Part shown: in pieces, positions 16,153 through 25,642 of the stretch
Layout: each line of letters begins with the position of its first letter
Position numbering within the stretch: position 1 is the stretch's first letter
DNA from: Pseudoalteromonas galatheae
GTDB lineage: Bacteria; Pseudomonadota; Gammaproteobacteria; Enterobacterales; Alteromonadaceae
DNA length: 64,000 nt
NCBI RefSeq assembly: GCF_005886105.2
Contig: NZ_PNCO02000002.1
Span: 744,001-808,000, forward strand
Reading direction: 5' to 3'
Program-made: the position numbers and the translations under genes
Notes under the pieces: generated by a model
Database searches by the model: none
What the model was told of the DNA's origin: nothing
Seen by the model: the letters and a program-made list of their open reading frames with translations, nothing else

Positions 16153-18258
16153 CTAAAAGCGGTAGTGAAGACCGATATCGGCTTTACGCTCAGCACCCAT
16201 CCAGCAGTTGCTTTCGTCATAACATGCGCCAACGTAACGCTTGTCACTGAGGTTACTAACGCTAAAGGTGATCCTGGCTTGCTCGCTGAGTTCATAATCA
16301 AAGGCGATGTCGAATAAGGTATAGGATGGCACGGTATCTGAGTTGTATTTGCCAACATAACTCTCGCCAACATACCGAGTACCAACACTCACTTTTAGTG
16401 CGTCTAGCAGGCTTGGATAATAGTTTATCCAAAGCGAAGCGGTGTTATCTGCAACCCACACCAAGCGTTTACCTACCAAATCTTGGTCTAATTCATTTTT
16501 AGTGACTTTCTGGTCTAGATGCGTGGCATTGAACTGCACATCAACCTGTTCGTTAAAGGTGTGAGAAGCCTCGAGCTCAATACCTTTTGACTGGATTTCA
16601 CCAGCTTGGGTTTTCGTGACAAAGTCTTTGCTGTTAATTATTTCGTTCTGCTTAGTGAGATCAAATACCGCAAATGTTAGCTGCGTATCGCGAGATTGAT
16701 ATTTAACGCCAAGTTCCCATTGTTCTGCTTCAGTTGGCTTGAAGGCTTGTTGAGTTGCGCTATCTTCTCCTGCAATTGGCTCAAATGACTGACTATAGCT
16801 TACGTAAGGTCGCCAACCAGAATCCAGCTGATAAAGTGCGGCAATTCTTCCGGTGAGTTGGGTGTCATCAATAGTTGATTCCGTTTGCCACTCGGTGCCT
16901 GCGTAGTTTTTGTCAGCAATAACATCACTGGTGAAACTGTCGTATCTAAGACCAGCTAATAGAGTTAGCGCTGATATTGTCACTTCGTCTTGGACGTAAA
17001 GCGCGCGGTTACTTTGTTCAATATCGTGCGCTTCGGTATAAAAGTTAAGTGGTAAAGCGCTTATATCAAACGCTGCATAATTGGGCGCTGCTAGATTAAT
17101 ACTTGGTGTGCCTGTCCCGAGTGTATCCCAGTATCCTACTGTAGAGGTTAATGTCTTGTATTCAAAACCCAAGAGCAAGTGATGTGATGAATCGCCAACC
17201 GTAAAGTGAGTCGACAATTGGTTGTCTAAAACATAGCCGTGTTGCGTTTCATCGGTTTTATATGCTGAACGGGCAAGTATGGTATCGCTATCTGCTATTA
17301 AGTTTTGGTTGTAGGTATTTTGCTGCAGGCCTTCTGCATCGGTGTAACGCCAGTTGGCAAACAAAGACCAATTGTTAGACAAACTGTGTTCCAGCTTTAG
17401 CCCTGCCATTAGCGTTGTCCTATCAAAATTAGCCCAATTGATATCGCCTGCAAATGCATCGGCATCTAGATAACCGTAACTTGCACGCGTGAGCGTACCA
17501 ACACTATGTAAGGGAGTAGATGGTATGGCTTTGGGATCGTCTTGGTAATAAAGCTGTGCAGTTAACGCCGTATCATGGTTCGGTTGCCAGCGCAGCGAAG
17601 GTGCAAATACAGTGCGTTCTTCTTCCGTTGTTTTTTGCTGGCCATCACTTGTTCTTGATAGCGCAATGGCACGATAGCTCAATTCATCAGAGATAACACC
17701 GCCATGATCAACGCCGATTTCTCTGAGCGCTCTACTACCGACTCTCAGGCGAACCTGTGTTTGCTCAGTGCCATTAGCAAGCTTTGCGATTTGGTTCACC
17801 ATGCCACCTGGCGGTGCTGAGCCATAAAGTACTGATGCTGGGCCTTTTAGCACCTCAATGGTGTCGGTGGCAAAGGCATCAACTTGAGGGTATAAATTCC
17901 AAAGGTTATTGGATTGCAGTTCTAGGCCATCGTAATAGTTTCGATAAGATTCAAAACCGCGAATAGTGTATTGGTCAAAAATGGTGACCGTGCTGCGGCT
18001 TTCTGGTGTGATACCAGAAACATAGCGTAACGCAGCATTGACCGAGTCAGCTTGGCGTAGCTGCAGGGTATCTTGATCTATATGAGAAATAGAAAAGGGC
18101 GCGTTGATTGGTGCTAAAGACGACTTTGTTCCGGTACTTTTATATTGGCTACCTTGAACTTCTATCCTTTCTAACTCATCTTTTTGGCCTTCATTGGCGC
18201 TGGTGGTTTGAGAAAGCAGTGAGAGGCACATTGCAGCATAGAGCGTGTTAATTTTCAT
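16153..18258 (-). CDS. TonB-dependent siderophore receptor
   Basis: 701 residues from ATG 18258. Signal peptide (ends about residue 21, TTSANEG), TonB-box region (LERIEVQGSQY), plug domain (IRGFESYRNYYDGL, VLKGPASVLYGSAPPGG) and a barrel ending in IGLHYRF. The plug motifs place it with ferric hydroxamate/catecholate receptors (FhuA/FpvA-like). A likely Fur box lies just upstream and an AraC regulator gene precedes it on the same strand; the PepSY gene follows. Together these form an iron-uptake unit. The exact siderophore is unknown. Confidence 0.92.
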   Translation of the reverse strand: MKINTLYAAMCLSLLSQTTSANEGQKDELERIEVQGSQYKSTGTKSSLAPINAPFSISHIDQDTLQLRQADSVNAALRYVSGITPESRSTVTIFDQYTIRGFESYRNYYDGLELQSNNLWNLYPQVDAFATDTIEVLKGPASVLYGSAPPGGMVNQIAKLANGTEQTQVRLRVGSRALREIGVDHGGVISDELSYRAIALSRTSDGQQKTTEEERTVFAPSLRWQPNHDTALTAQLYYQDDPKAIPSTPLHSVGTLTRASYGYLDADAFAGDINWANFDRTTLMAGLKLEHSLSNNWSLFANWRYTDAEGLQQNTYNQNLIADSDTILARSAYKTDETQHGYVLDNQLSTHFTVGDSSHHLLLGFEYKTLTSTVGYWDTLGTGTPSINLAAPNYAAFDISALPLNFYTEAHDIEQSNRALYVQDEVTISALTLLAGLRYDSFTSDVIADKNYAGTEWQTESTIDDTQLTGRIAALYQLDSGWRPYVSYSQSFEPIAGEDSATQQAFKPTEAEQWELGVKYQSRDTQLTFAVFDLTKQNEIINSKDFVTKTQAGEIQSKGIELEASHTFNEQVDVQFNATHLDQKVTKNELDQDLVGKRLVWVADNTASLWINYYPSLLDALKVSVGTRYVGESYVGKYNSDTVPSYTLFDIAFDYELSEQARITFSVSNLSDKRYVGACYDESNCWMGAERKADIGLHYRF

Positions 18259-18273
18259 TGTTCTACTACTATG

Positions 18274-18294
18274 GATAATGAGAGTGATTCTTAT
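18274..18294. promoter_or_regulatory. Putative Fur box
   Basis: GATAATGAGAGTGATTCTTAT resembles the 19-bp Fur consensus (GATAATGATAATCATTATC) and lies 16 bases upstream of the siderophore-receptor ATG. Confidence 0.6.
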
Positions 18295-18322
18295 TATATA
18301 TATTTGCACGGTTCAGTTTTGT

Positions 18323-19165
18323 CTAAGAGTGCACTCGTTGTGAAATTTGCTTGGGTGAAAGAGAAAATAATTGCTTAAAACGACGGCTGAAGTGCGCCTG
18401 ATTTTTAAATCCGCTATCAATAGCGATTTGATTTAATGATGCAGAGCTATTAAGTAACTCAAAATAAGCATGAGTGAGCCTAGTGCGGATAAGATATTCA
18501 CTGGCACTCAGATCAGACGCGGCAAATAGTTTGTGAATATAACGTTTTGACCAGCCTGAATGGTCACATAGCATGTCGATACAAAATGCTTCATCATTTG
18601 CATGTGTAGAGATGAGCTGTTTTAACTCCGCTAGCGGCGACCTTGGTAATTGGGTCGGCTGGCAAGCACTTAGATGCAATACAATTTCATCTTCTAGCCA
18701 TTTTGCCGCTGTTAAATTTAACGTTGTGGCGGTTAAGGCGCTTTTGAATAATGTTGCTAGGCCAAAGGGAATGGTCAGCGCTTGACCATGCTGAAGTCGT
18801 TTGCCGGTTCGAGAGGCTAGCCAATTGATTGGAAAGTTGAAGCTAACAGCGAGGTATTGTGTAGGAAGGTGAAACACATGTTTTTGATTTGCTTCAAGAT
18901 AGATTAGCTGCGTTAGATCAGCACGCTGTAAAGACTGTTCAGTCAACCACCAACCACTTCCTTCAGTGATAAGGATCAAACTACCATAGTTTTCAGGCAT
19001 CATCGCCGCAGTTTGCGCAGAGCGATGGTAAATAATACCATCGAGTTTTACTTGCGAGATGCTACTACAGGTGAGTGGTACTTCGTTGTGTAGCTCACCG
19101 TCAGATACATGGTCATAAAACCCTTGATGTAATAATTGGCTGTAAAGATCTAATACAATACTCAT
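18323..19165 (-). CDS. AraC-family regulator of the siderophore receptor (probable)
   Basis: 280 residues. The C-terminal hundred residues carry the two HTH motifs of AraC proteins (DMLCDHSGWSKRYIHKLF and LNQIAIDSGFKNQAHFSRRF, ending SPKQIS). The N-terminal part is an effector-binding region. It is 64 bases upstream of the siderophore receptor on the same strand; PchR-like regulators in this arrangement respond to the ferric siderophore. That it regulates the receptor is inferred from position. Confidence 0.85.
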   Translation of the reverse strand: MSIVLDLYSQLLHQGFYDHVSDGELHNEVPLTCSSISQVKLDGIIYHRSAQTAAMMPENYGSLILITEGSGWWLTEQSLQRADLTQLIYLEANQKHVFHLPTQYLAVSFNFPINWLASRTGKRLQHGQALTIPFGLATLFKSALTATTLNLTAAKWLEDEIVLHLSACQPTQLPRSPLAELKQLISTHANDEAFCIDMLCDHSGWSKRYIHKLFAASDLSASEYLIRTRLTHAYFELLNSSASLNQIAIDSGFKNQAHFSRRFKQLFSLSPKQISQRVHS

Positions 19166-19259
19166 TAAAAACAAAAATGGCGGCTCAAACGAGCCACCAC
19201 TGTACTTGTTTTTTCAATAAACCCCAAACGAAATGAGATTTATTTGTAACTAATTTAGT

Positions 19260-21125
19260 TTAGTGGCTCGCAACAAGTGTTACGCCAGAGAAGCTAGAGT
19301 AGCCACGCAATTTGATGTAATAGGTTGCGCCTTGGCCTGAACTTAAACTACAAGACTCGTTATTACCATTTAAGAACGGACGACAGTCATAGGTTGATGT
19401 TGTAGGCGCTGCACCTTTACGAACATACAAATCTGCATCGCCAGAGCCGCCAGAACTTGCTACTGTTAATGTTACATTGGCCGGGACGTCAATGGTGTAT
19501 AGCAACTCTTGGCCAGATGAACCAGCCAAACCACTTACTGGAATGCCATTTTCTAAGCAGTTGCTACCACAGCCGCCAGGATCTGATGAATAAGTGCCTG
19601 TGAGCGTTGCATTTGCATACGCAGAGTAACCATTTAGCATCACGTACCAATCACCAGCAGTCGGATTAGTGAAATCGCATGATTCATTGTTACCGTTTTT
19701 ATAAGGGCGGCAAGCGTAACTATTCAGCGTTGGTTGTGTGCCTTGCTGTACATACAGGTCGGCATCACCAGTACCACCAGCAAGTGAGAAGTTCAGTGCG
19801 CTTGCGCCTGCTGGAACAACCAACTTATAGAAGGTTTGCTGACCAGATGCACCAGATGTACTGACGCCTTGGCCGTTAACTAACTCTGTGATTGGATCAG
19901 GATCTGGGTCCGGATCCGTACCACCTGCGAGCGTGTATAGTAGTTCATTAGGCGAACCGCTTTGTGGATTAGAGACTTTACCTTTTGATGAGCGTTGGCT
20001 CAGCAAGCTATCAATTTGTGATGGGCTTAGACTTGGGTTTTCATCCAAATATAGCGCAACAGCACCCGCAACGTGCGGCGCGGCCATCGAAGTACCACTG
20101 ATGGTATTGGTTGATGTATCTGAGTTATGCCAAGCTGAAGTAATACTTGAACCCGGCGCATAAATATCTAGACAGTTCCCATAGTTTGAGAAGCTTGAGC
20201 GGGCATCGCTGCTGGTGGTTGAACCCACAGTGATTGCATCAGCTGCACGTGCAGGTGAGTAATTACAGGCATTGCTATTGTCATTACCCGCCGCAACAAC
20301 AAAGCTAACGCCTGAGGCAACTGCGTTATTTACTGCGTCATCAACCGCTTGAGAAACACCACCACCCAAACTCATGTTAGCAACGGATGGGCCTGATGCA
20401 TTGTTTTTAACCCAATCGATACCAGAGATAACGCCTGAATATGAACCCGAGCCGTTACAACCCAATACTCTTACGCCAACGATATTGACGTTTTTCGCTA
20501 CCCCATATTCACCGCCACCGATTGTGCCAGCAACATGGGTACCATGACCGTTACAGTCTGTTGCATCATTGTCATTATCAACAAAATCATAACCATGTGA
20601 TGCACGGTTACCAAATTCATTGTGGCTAATGCGAACACCTGTATCGATAACATAGGCCGTTACGCCAGTACCATCAAAATCATAATGGTAGTTTGAGTTT
20701 AGTGGTAGATTACGTTGATCTACGCGATCTAAACCCCAAGTTGGATTAGCTTGGTCGCCGCTTGCTGTGATAGCGGGGGTCACTGTAACCATTTGGTCTT
20801 GTTCGATATAGTCAATATTAGGGTTATTAAGAAGCCCTTTTAGTTGTTTTGCAGATGCATTAATGACCACACCATTTAGTACACCACCAAATTCTTTTGT
20901 AATGCTTACGTTATGTTTGTTTTCTAACGCTTTTGCCTGCTTATTAGCGAAGGCCGCAATTGCTTTGCTGTTTTGAACGTTAAGGACTGAAGGGGTGCTA
21001 AATACAACGATGTATTGATCTTTAATTGCTTTGTTTGATTCTACGTTAAGTATTTTAGCGGCTTGTGCGTTGACTGAAGTCAAACCCGCTAATACTGCAA
21101 AACTAATAGCACTTAATTTACGCAT
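19260..21125 (-). CDS. Secreted subtilisin-like alkaline protease with two PPC domains
   Basis: 621-residue precursor. Signal peptide (1-22), an I9-type propeptide (about 33-115), an S8 catalytic domain (about 125-400) with Asp161 (VIDTGVRISH), His194 (NGHGTHVAG) and Ser346 (SGTSMAAPHVAGA), an Asp-Pro linker (DPDPDPDP), and two pre-peptidase C-terminal domains (about 420-510 and 530-620) that repeat DADLYV and the C-RP-NGNNESC signature. PPC domains are usually removed on secretion. This architecture is typical of extracellular proteases of marine Pseudoalteromonas and Alteromonas. It degrades external protein. The gene stands alone behind a long A+T-rich leader. Confidence 0.96.
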   Translation of the reverse strand: MRKLSAISFAVLAGLTSVNAQAAKILNVESNKAIKDQYIVVFSTPSVLNVQNSKAIAAFANKQAKALENKHNVSITKEFGGVLNGVVINASAKQLKGLLNNPNIDYIEQDQMVTVTPAITASGDQANPTWGLDRVDQRNLPLNSNYHYDFDGTGVTAYVIDTGVRISHNEFGNRASHGYDFVDNDNDATDCNGHGTHVAGTIGGGEYGVAKNVNIVGVRVLGCNGSGSYSGVISGIDWVKNNASGPSVANMSLGGGVSQAVDDAVNNAVASGVSFVVAAGNDNSNACNYSPARAADAITVGSTTSSDARSSFSNYGNCLDIYAPGSSITSAWHNSDTSTNTISGTSMAAPHVAGAVALYLDENPSLSPSQIDSLLSQRSSKGKVSNPQSGSPNELLYTLAGGTDPDPDPDPITELVNGQGVSTSGASGQQTFYKLVVPAGASALNFSLAGGTGDADLYVQQGTQPTLNSYACRPYKNGNNESCDFTNPTAGDWYVMLNGYSAYANATLTGTYSSDPGGCGSNCLENGIPVSGLAGSSGQELLYTIDVPANVTLTVASSGGSGDADLYVRKGAAPTTSTYDCRPFLNGNNESCSLSSGQGATYYIKLRGYSSFSGVTLVASH

Positions 21126-21654
21126 TTTGTTGTTCCTTGCATGTTGTTTTGTTTAATTGTGTTTACCAATCTCAAGGTTATGAACTTATCTAGCTGCTGT
21201 AGACGCGTTATTCACCAAAGTTCAACGCTTGGTTGCGTTTGTTTTAAGTTAATGAACAACACCAGCTAAATGAAAATTGCACATAATTTCGACTGGTTAC
21301 ACTAGGATAGAAGTAAAGCTTAAAAAATAAACAAAAAATACAAAAAAAATTTACAATACATTTCTTAGTGCATAAATTAGCTTCTAAATTGAATGAGATA
21401 TTTATTTATTTCTTTGCATATTATCAATAAATACAGGTGGTTAGTTTCTATTTTGGAAAGAAGGTAAGACTGCGAAAAAGGTGAAATAAATAGGTATGAA
21501 AAATTCAAACAAGCATGATGAATATGAATTTTGTTAATTTATCTTTACATTTTAGGTTGTGGTGTGGCTCCCCTATGAAGAGGTGGTTCGAGCAAATATA
21601 GAGCTAGATAAGCTCCCCCTCTAGAAAAGGTATTAGGGCGAGTAGAGCGCGGCG
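21126..21654. other. A+T-rich intergenic stretch without a gene
   Basis: About 530 bases upstream of the protease gene. It is very A+T-rich around 21310-21420, including long A tracts, so it probably holds the protease promoter. I see no coding frame, hairpin or known element that I can support. Confidence 0.5.
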
Positions 21655-22080
21655 CTAGTCTAAATCGCTCAACAGTATTTTGATTTCTCCTCTCACTTCG
21701 TCGATGTTTTGGACTAACAATGTTACTGATTGAGGCTCTGTCTGAATTGATTGCCAGTTTTCACTCCATGTCATACTCAGCGTGGATGCTTCTAGTTTTA
21801 TAGCTTCATTAGTCAGGTAGCTAAAGTCATTGAGCAAACCGACTTTAATCCACCCTTTGCGCGGATTACCATTGATCATGTCTTTATCGTAATGAGAAAG
21901 ATAAATCAGCTGCTCGAGCTCGGCGAGCTCTTTCAGCATTTCGAAGCAAGCGGTACGGATATTATTGTTTCGCTCAGTCTCTTCTAAGCGCCAGATATTG
22001 TAAGAAAAGCCAACCAAGGCGAAAGCCATGCTCACTATTAAACTTAACTGATACAGCTTTAACTTTTCTTTGATCTTCAT
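21655..22080 (-). CDS. Single-helix membrane protein of unknown function
   Basis: 141 residues: a basic N-terminus, one membrane helix (SLIVSMAFALVGFSYNIW, about 13-30) and a helical outside domain of about 110 residues. I do not recognise a family. It is the last gene of the leftward bufABC unit, 29 bases after bufC, where many such operons carry a DoxX-type gene; this protein is not DoxX-like. It may be a membrane partner of the bufferin or an unrelated passenger. Confidence 0.6.
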   Translation of the reverse strand: MKIKEKLKLYQLSLIVSMAFALVGFSYNIWRLEETERNNNIRTACFEMLKELAELEQLIYLSHYDKDMINGNPRKGWIKVGLLNDFSYLTNEAIKLEASTLSMTWSENWQSIQTEPQSVTLLVQNIDEVRGEIKILLSDLD

Positions 22081-22109
22081 TTTCTGCGCCGATTTGTTGA
22101 ATATCTTGG

Positions 22110-22895
22110 TTATATGGCAACTTTAAAGCCACTAAACCATCCCAAGTTAAGCCCTTTTTGTAGCAACTGCATCACCATAGCCGTGCCTTGTGCTAGATCA
22201 TCACTTTGCTCGGCCGCGTATTCACAGACAAAGCTAAAAGGCAGCGCATTGTTCATGCTTTGTAGACAAGCAAATTCTGCTTCCGTTAACGAGTGATACC
22301 CAGTGCGCATATCGCGCTCTCTGGCGAGTATCCAGTAGTTTGGCTTTATCGACACTTCAGGAACTGGTGTACTGTTCTTTAACGCTTGCCAGCTGTCGAC
22401 CGCATTATGTGTAAATCCCAATAAGTGAACGCTGGGGTGCAGGGTAAACTGCAAGTTTGGAAATTGTGCAGCTGCAATTTTTTGTAGGTGCACCAGTCCC
22501 AATTGAGGCGCATCTTCTGCGTCAAAAGCACTGAGTAATGTACGCTCAAATTGTGCAATTTCAGTGAGAATAGGGTAGCGTTTAAATGGCTCAAATTGAC
22601 TTAAATATTCAGGAAGCGCATCGCCAAACTGGCGCAATGAAGTCGAACGCGAAGGAAAGTGCTCTAGATAGCCCGAAAACATCTCATCAAACAGTGCATC
22701 ACCTAAATAAAAGCCAAGCATTTCATGATCTTGTTCTAGCACTTTTTTTAATCTGATGTGGTAAGCGTTAGTGTATATTTGCGCACGTTGCGCGACATTT
22801 AGGCCGTTTTGATATTCAATTTCAGCCATTAACTGGCTGTCATCGCCTTTTAGCATCGCAATAAAGGCGTGTTGCAGCGCGACGAGATCAGCCAT
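22110..22895 (-). CDS. bufC: BufC-type DUF2063 protein, partner of the MNIO enzyme
   Basis: 261 residues, a DUF2063 protein (N-terminal LQHAFIAMLKGDD, RAQIYTNAYHIRLKKVLEQDHEMLGFYLGD). In MNIO systems this protein carries the RiPP recognition role and forms a complex with the DUF692 enzyme. Its start overlaps the end of the DUF692 gene by 8 bases, so the two are translated together. The name follows the order bufA-bufB-bufC described for bufferins. Confidence 0.88.
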   Translation of the reverse strand: MADLVALQHAFIAMLKGDDSQLMAEIEYQNGLNVAQRAQIYTNAYHIRLKKVLEQDHEMLGFYLGDALFDEMFSGYLEHFPSRSTSLRQFGDALPEYLSQFEPFKRYPILTEIAQFERTLLSAFDAEDAPQLGLVHLQKIAAAQFPNLQFTLHPSVHLLGFTHNAVDSWQALKNSTPVPEVSIKPNYWILARERDMRTGYHSLTEAEFACLQSMNNALPFSFVCEYAAEQSDDLAQGTAMVMQLLQKGLNLGWFSGFKVAI

Positions 22896-23718
22896 ATGTT
22901 CTCCAACTGCTAGGGGCTATTCCTTTGGCCAAGTTCAGCTCTTGTAACAATCCAGCGAGTTCAGGAAAATTATCATCACGCTCAATCATGGTGTTAATGG
23001 GGGATCTATTTTGGGTGTATTGTCGATATAAACTCCACACCTCTTCACAAATGGGTTGGTCATGAGTATCAACAATATGCGTCCCAAAATCACTATGGCC
23101 AGCCAAGTGGATTTGAGCAACCGCTTGTGTTGGTATGGCGTTTAGGTAAGTCATTGGGTCAAATTGATGATTGCGCGAGCTTACATATACATTGTTTATG
23201 TCGAGCAATAACTGACATCCGGTACGCTGGTGCAATTCGCTCAAAAACGCCCACTCTGTCAGCTCAGATTGTTTGTAGTTTAAATAACTTGAGACATTCT
23301 CGAAGATCATTGGACGCTCAAGGTAGTCTTGTACTTGATTGATTCTTGCGGTGAGATGTATCAGCGCTTCTTCGGTGTAGGGAAGTGGCAATAAATCATG
23401 GCTATTAAATTCGCCTAAGCTGCTAAAGCAGAGATGATCTGACACCCATTCGGGTTCAACCCGTGCGATGGTGCGTTTAAGTTGGGCAAGGTAATTCATA
23501 TCTAGGGGCGAAGTGCTGCCTATCGACATCGACACTCCATGCATCACAATAGGGTAGTGCTCTTTAATCTGCGAGAGGTAATACCAAGGCTTGCCGCCGT
23601 CGACAAAGTAATTTTCAGAGATAACCTCAAACCAGTCCACTTGTGGTCGAGTATCGATAATAGAATCAAAATAACACGTGCGTAGGCCAAGACCAAAGCC
23701 CAAAAAGGGTACTGACAT
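22888..23718 (-). CDS. bufB: BufB-type multinuclear non-heme iron oxidase (DUF692)
   Basis: 276 residues, TIM-barrel DUF692 family (MNIO). The iron ligands expected in the family are visible as MHGVSMSIGS, SDHLCFS, FENVSSYLNY, LLDINNVYVSS and IHLAGHSDFG. These enzymes oxidise Cys residues of precursor peptides, in bufferins giving copper-binding thiooxazole-type groups. The upstream gene encodes a Cys-rich precursor and the downstream one a DUF2063 partner, the complete set for the modification. Confidence 0.93.
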   Translation of the reverse strand: MSVPFLGFGLGLRTCYFDSIIDTRPQVDWFEVISENYFVDGGKPWYYLSQIKEHYPIVMHGVSMSIGSTSPLDMNYLAQLKRTIARVEPEWVSDHLCFSSLGEFNSHDLLPLPYTEEALIHLTARINQVQDYLERPMIFENVSSYLNYKQSELTEWAFLSELHQRTGCQLLLDINNVYVSSRNHQFDPMTYLNAIPTQAVAQIHLAGHSDFGTHIVDTHDQPICEEVWSLYRQYTQNRSPINTMIERDDNFPELAGLLQELNLAKGIAPSSWRTYG

Positions 23719-23803
23719 AATTGCGCTCTTTTAATGCATAGTGCGCGTTTATCTATTGCAATCAGAATCTTGATAGATAAACACGCGCCGAGGTTAACGC
23801 TTA

Positions 23804-24253
23804 TTAGCTTTTCACTTTGCCGCCAATATCAGCACAAGCTTTTGCTGGCATGCTGACAAATCCAGTCCCTTTGCAAGAAGCGTGTCCCGCACAAGCATTA
23901 CTTGCGGTTTTACAATCGTTATGGCCTCCGCAAACGTTGACATCGTGACAGTGCACAAGGTCGGCCTTTGCGACACTGCCAACCCAGGCGTCTTTTTGAT
24001 TGCCACCGACATCACTACATGCTTTACTCGGCATCGCAACAAAGCCGGTGCCTTTGCAAGAAGCTTGTCCTGAGCAGGCATTACTCGCTGTTTTACAATC
24101 ATTATGCCCACCACAAACATTGACATCATAACAATGCACTAAATCTGTTTCAGCTGTCGCAGCTTGTGCACTCGTGGAATTATTCTCTGTACTATTACAA
24201 CCCACTAAACCCGCAACCATCATCGCCATTGCAGCGCCCGTTAATGCTTTCAT
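23804..24253 (-). CDS. bufA: Bufferin-like Cys-rich precursor with duplicated core and lipobox
   Basis: 149 residues from ATG 24253. The N-terminal part looks like a lipoprotein signal (MVAGLVGC). Two near-identical core units follow, each with six Cys in the order HC..VNVC, HNDC, NAC, ASC, KAC (first unit about residues 36-80, second about 95-140), joined by a short linker. The pattern LVHC.DVNVCGGHNDCKTA matches the BufA2 type of MNIO substrates that bind copper. Most known precursors carry one unit; here there are two. Its product would be exported and, if the lipobox works, fixed to the membrane. It leads the operon with bufB and bufC. Confidence 0.85.
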   Translation of the reverse strand: MKALTGAAMAMMVAGLVGCNSTENNSTSAQAATAETDLVHCYDVNVCGGHNDCKTASNACSGQASCKGTGFVAMPSKACSDVGGNQKDAWVGSVAKADLVHCHDVNVCGGHNDCKTASNACAGHASCKGTGFVSMPAKACADIGGKVKS

Positions 24254-24300
24254 GTTTTTAATCCTCTTTGTTATCAATTAACGTGCTTAGCTTCGGCCAA

Positions 24301-24563
24301 GGGGCTGCTTATCTTTCAAGTTTGTTTTTGCAGCAGTTTGATTGCCATTTATACAAGGCAGAGCCAGCGTAGCATAGTTGTTCTATGTAAGTCTGGCGAT
24401 AACACAGTAGAAATGGCAATCAAGCGCTGCCCTTCGGGTTCACCTGAGTGTGCTTCGTTCTTTGTTGCTCAACTTTAGCTTAGCCCACTATGCGGCAAGT
24501 CGAGCGCCGCGATCAAAACTCACTCAGGAGAACAAAAATAAAACAGCAAAGGTAAGCAGCCCC
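24301..24563. repeat. 263-bp element with terminal inverted repeats
   Basis: The ends pair as GGGGCTGCTTATCTTT and AAAGGTAAGCAGCCCC, with one mismatch in 16. Nested inside are further inverted pairs: CAGCAGTTTGATTGCCATTT (24330-24349) with AAATGGCAATCAAGCGCTG (24411-24429), and GGTTCACCTGAGTG (24437-24450) with CACTCAGGAGAAC (24520-24532). No open frame. It looks like a MITE or a large intergenic palindromic repeat, placed in the gap between bufA and the AraC gene. Confidence 0.7.
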
Positions 24564-24649
24564 TGGGATTATCGAAACGCAGTCACGTTATAAAAGACCT
24601 AGTAACCGCAAGATCCATTTCAGTGTAGAAGAAAAAATGGGGGATAAAG

Positions 24650-25642
24650 TTAAACTTTACGAAAATAAGAAGGCGTTAATCCCGTCCAGCGCTTAAAGGC
24701 ACGGCGAAAATTAGTGATGTCGCTAAACTGTAAAGCGGTTGCAATTTGTTCATTGGAATAGCCTTGCTCAGTCACATAAAACATGGCTTGTTGACGATGC
24801 AACCTGTCTTTTTCGTTAATAAAAGTAGTCTTATGCAGCTTGAGTTTGCGTTTAAAAGTTGCAGCGCTCATACCCATTATTTCGGCGATTTGCTCACTAT
24901 GATATTTAGGATATTTTAATTGTAAGCGATGCAGTTGGGCGAGAAAACCACGCTGTGGTGAGGGTAAGGCCTTTAACTGCCGAGCCACTAAATAAGGAAA
25001 AGTGCCAATTTGTTGCTGAGCTAAAGCTTGGTTACTCATTACAACGGCAAAATCACTGTGATTAAAGCTGTAAGTTAGATGTATATGGCTTAAGTATTGC
25101 GCGACTTGTTTTGGCTTTGTATACGGAAACTGCAATGCCAAGGCGGTTTCTGGGCTGCGCCACTTAAGATAGCCACAGCAAAGGCTTGCCATGGTTTCGC
25201 ATAAAAATCGCGTGACCGCAGGCTTACCTTCTGCAATGGCGGGTGAAAACAGTAAATGGCAGCTTGTTTCTGTCTGGAGTTTTCTAACGTGGTAAAAAGG
25301 CAGTATATCCAAACCTTTAAGCAGAAGTACTTTGAGTAATTGCTGTATGTTGTGGCAATTAAATAGCAGCTCGGCATGGTGACTGATTAGCGTATTAAGT
25401 AGGTATTGGCCGTAAATAAAACTGACTTCCTGACAGCTCGCCTGACTGATAAGGTTGCTTACTATTGTTTCAAACTGCTCATAACTAATGAAGGTTGGGT
25501 TAGCGTGCAGATCGGTATAAAACAACTTACTGCCTTTCAAAATGATGTCTGCATGTACACCGCGCTGAGAAGCCAGCTCCACTAAGGGGAGTGCAAAATA
25601 GCGACTCGCAAGTTGTTTTGTTTGGCACTCAAAATAGGACAT
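24650..25642 (-). CDS. AraC-family transcriptional regulator
   Basis: 330 residues with the Arabinose_bd-type N-terminal half and the AraC HTH at about 235-328 (EIMGMSAATFKRKLK, TALQFSDITNFRRAFKRWTG, ending SYFRKV). Its ATG overlaps the stop of the upstream degenerate GGDEF gene (TAATG), so the two are translationally coupled and probably act together. Target genes unknown; the 263-bp element and bufA lie just downstream. Confidence 0.9.
   Translation of the reverse strand: MSYFECQTKQLASRYFALPLVELASQRGVHADIILKGSKLFYTDLHANPTFISYEQFETIVSNLISQASCQEVSFIYGQYLLNTLISHHAELLFNCHNIQQLLKVLLLKGLDILPFYHVRKLQTETSCHLLFSPAIAEGKPAVTRFLCETMASLCCGYLKWRSPETALALQFPYTKPKQVAQYLSHIHLTYSFNHSDFAVVMSNQALAQQQIGTFPYLVARQLKALPSPQRGFLAQLHRLQLKYPKYHSEQIAEIMGMSAATFKRKLKLHKTTFINEKDRLHRQQAMFYVTEQGYSNEQIATALQFSDITNFRRAFKRWTGLTPSYFRKV

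Noticed and set aside
19888..20163. Frame coding for Gly-Ser repeats (GSGSGSGS) on the plus strand
   Set aside because: It is the antisense of the Asp-Pro linker and catalytic domain of the subtilisin gene.
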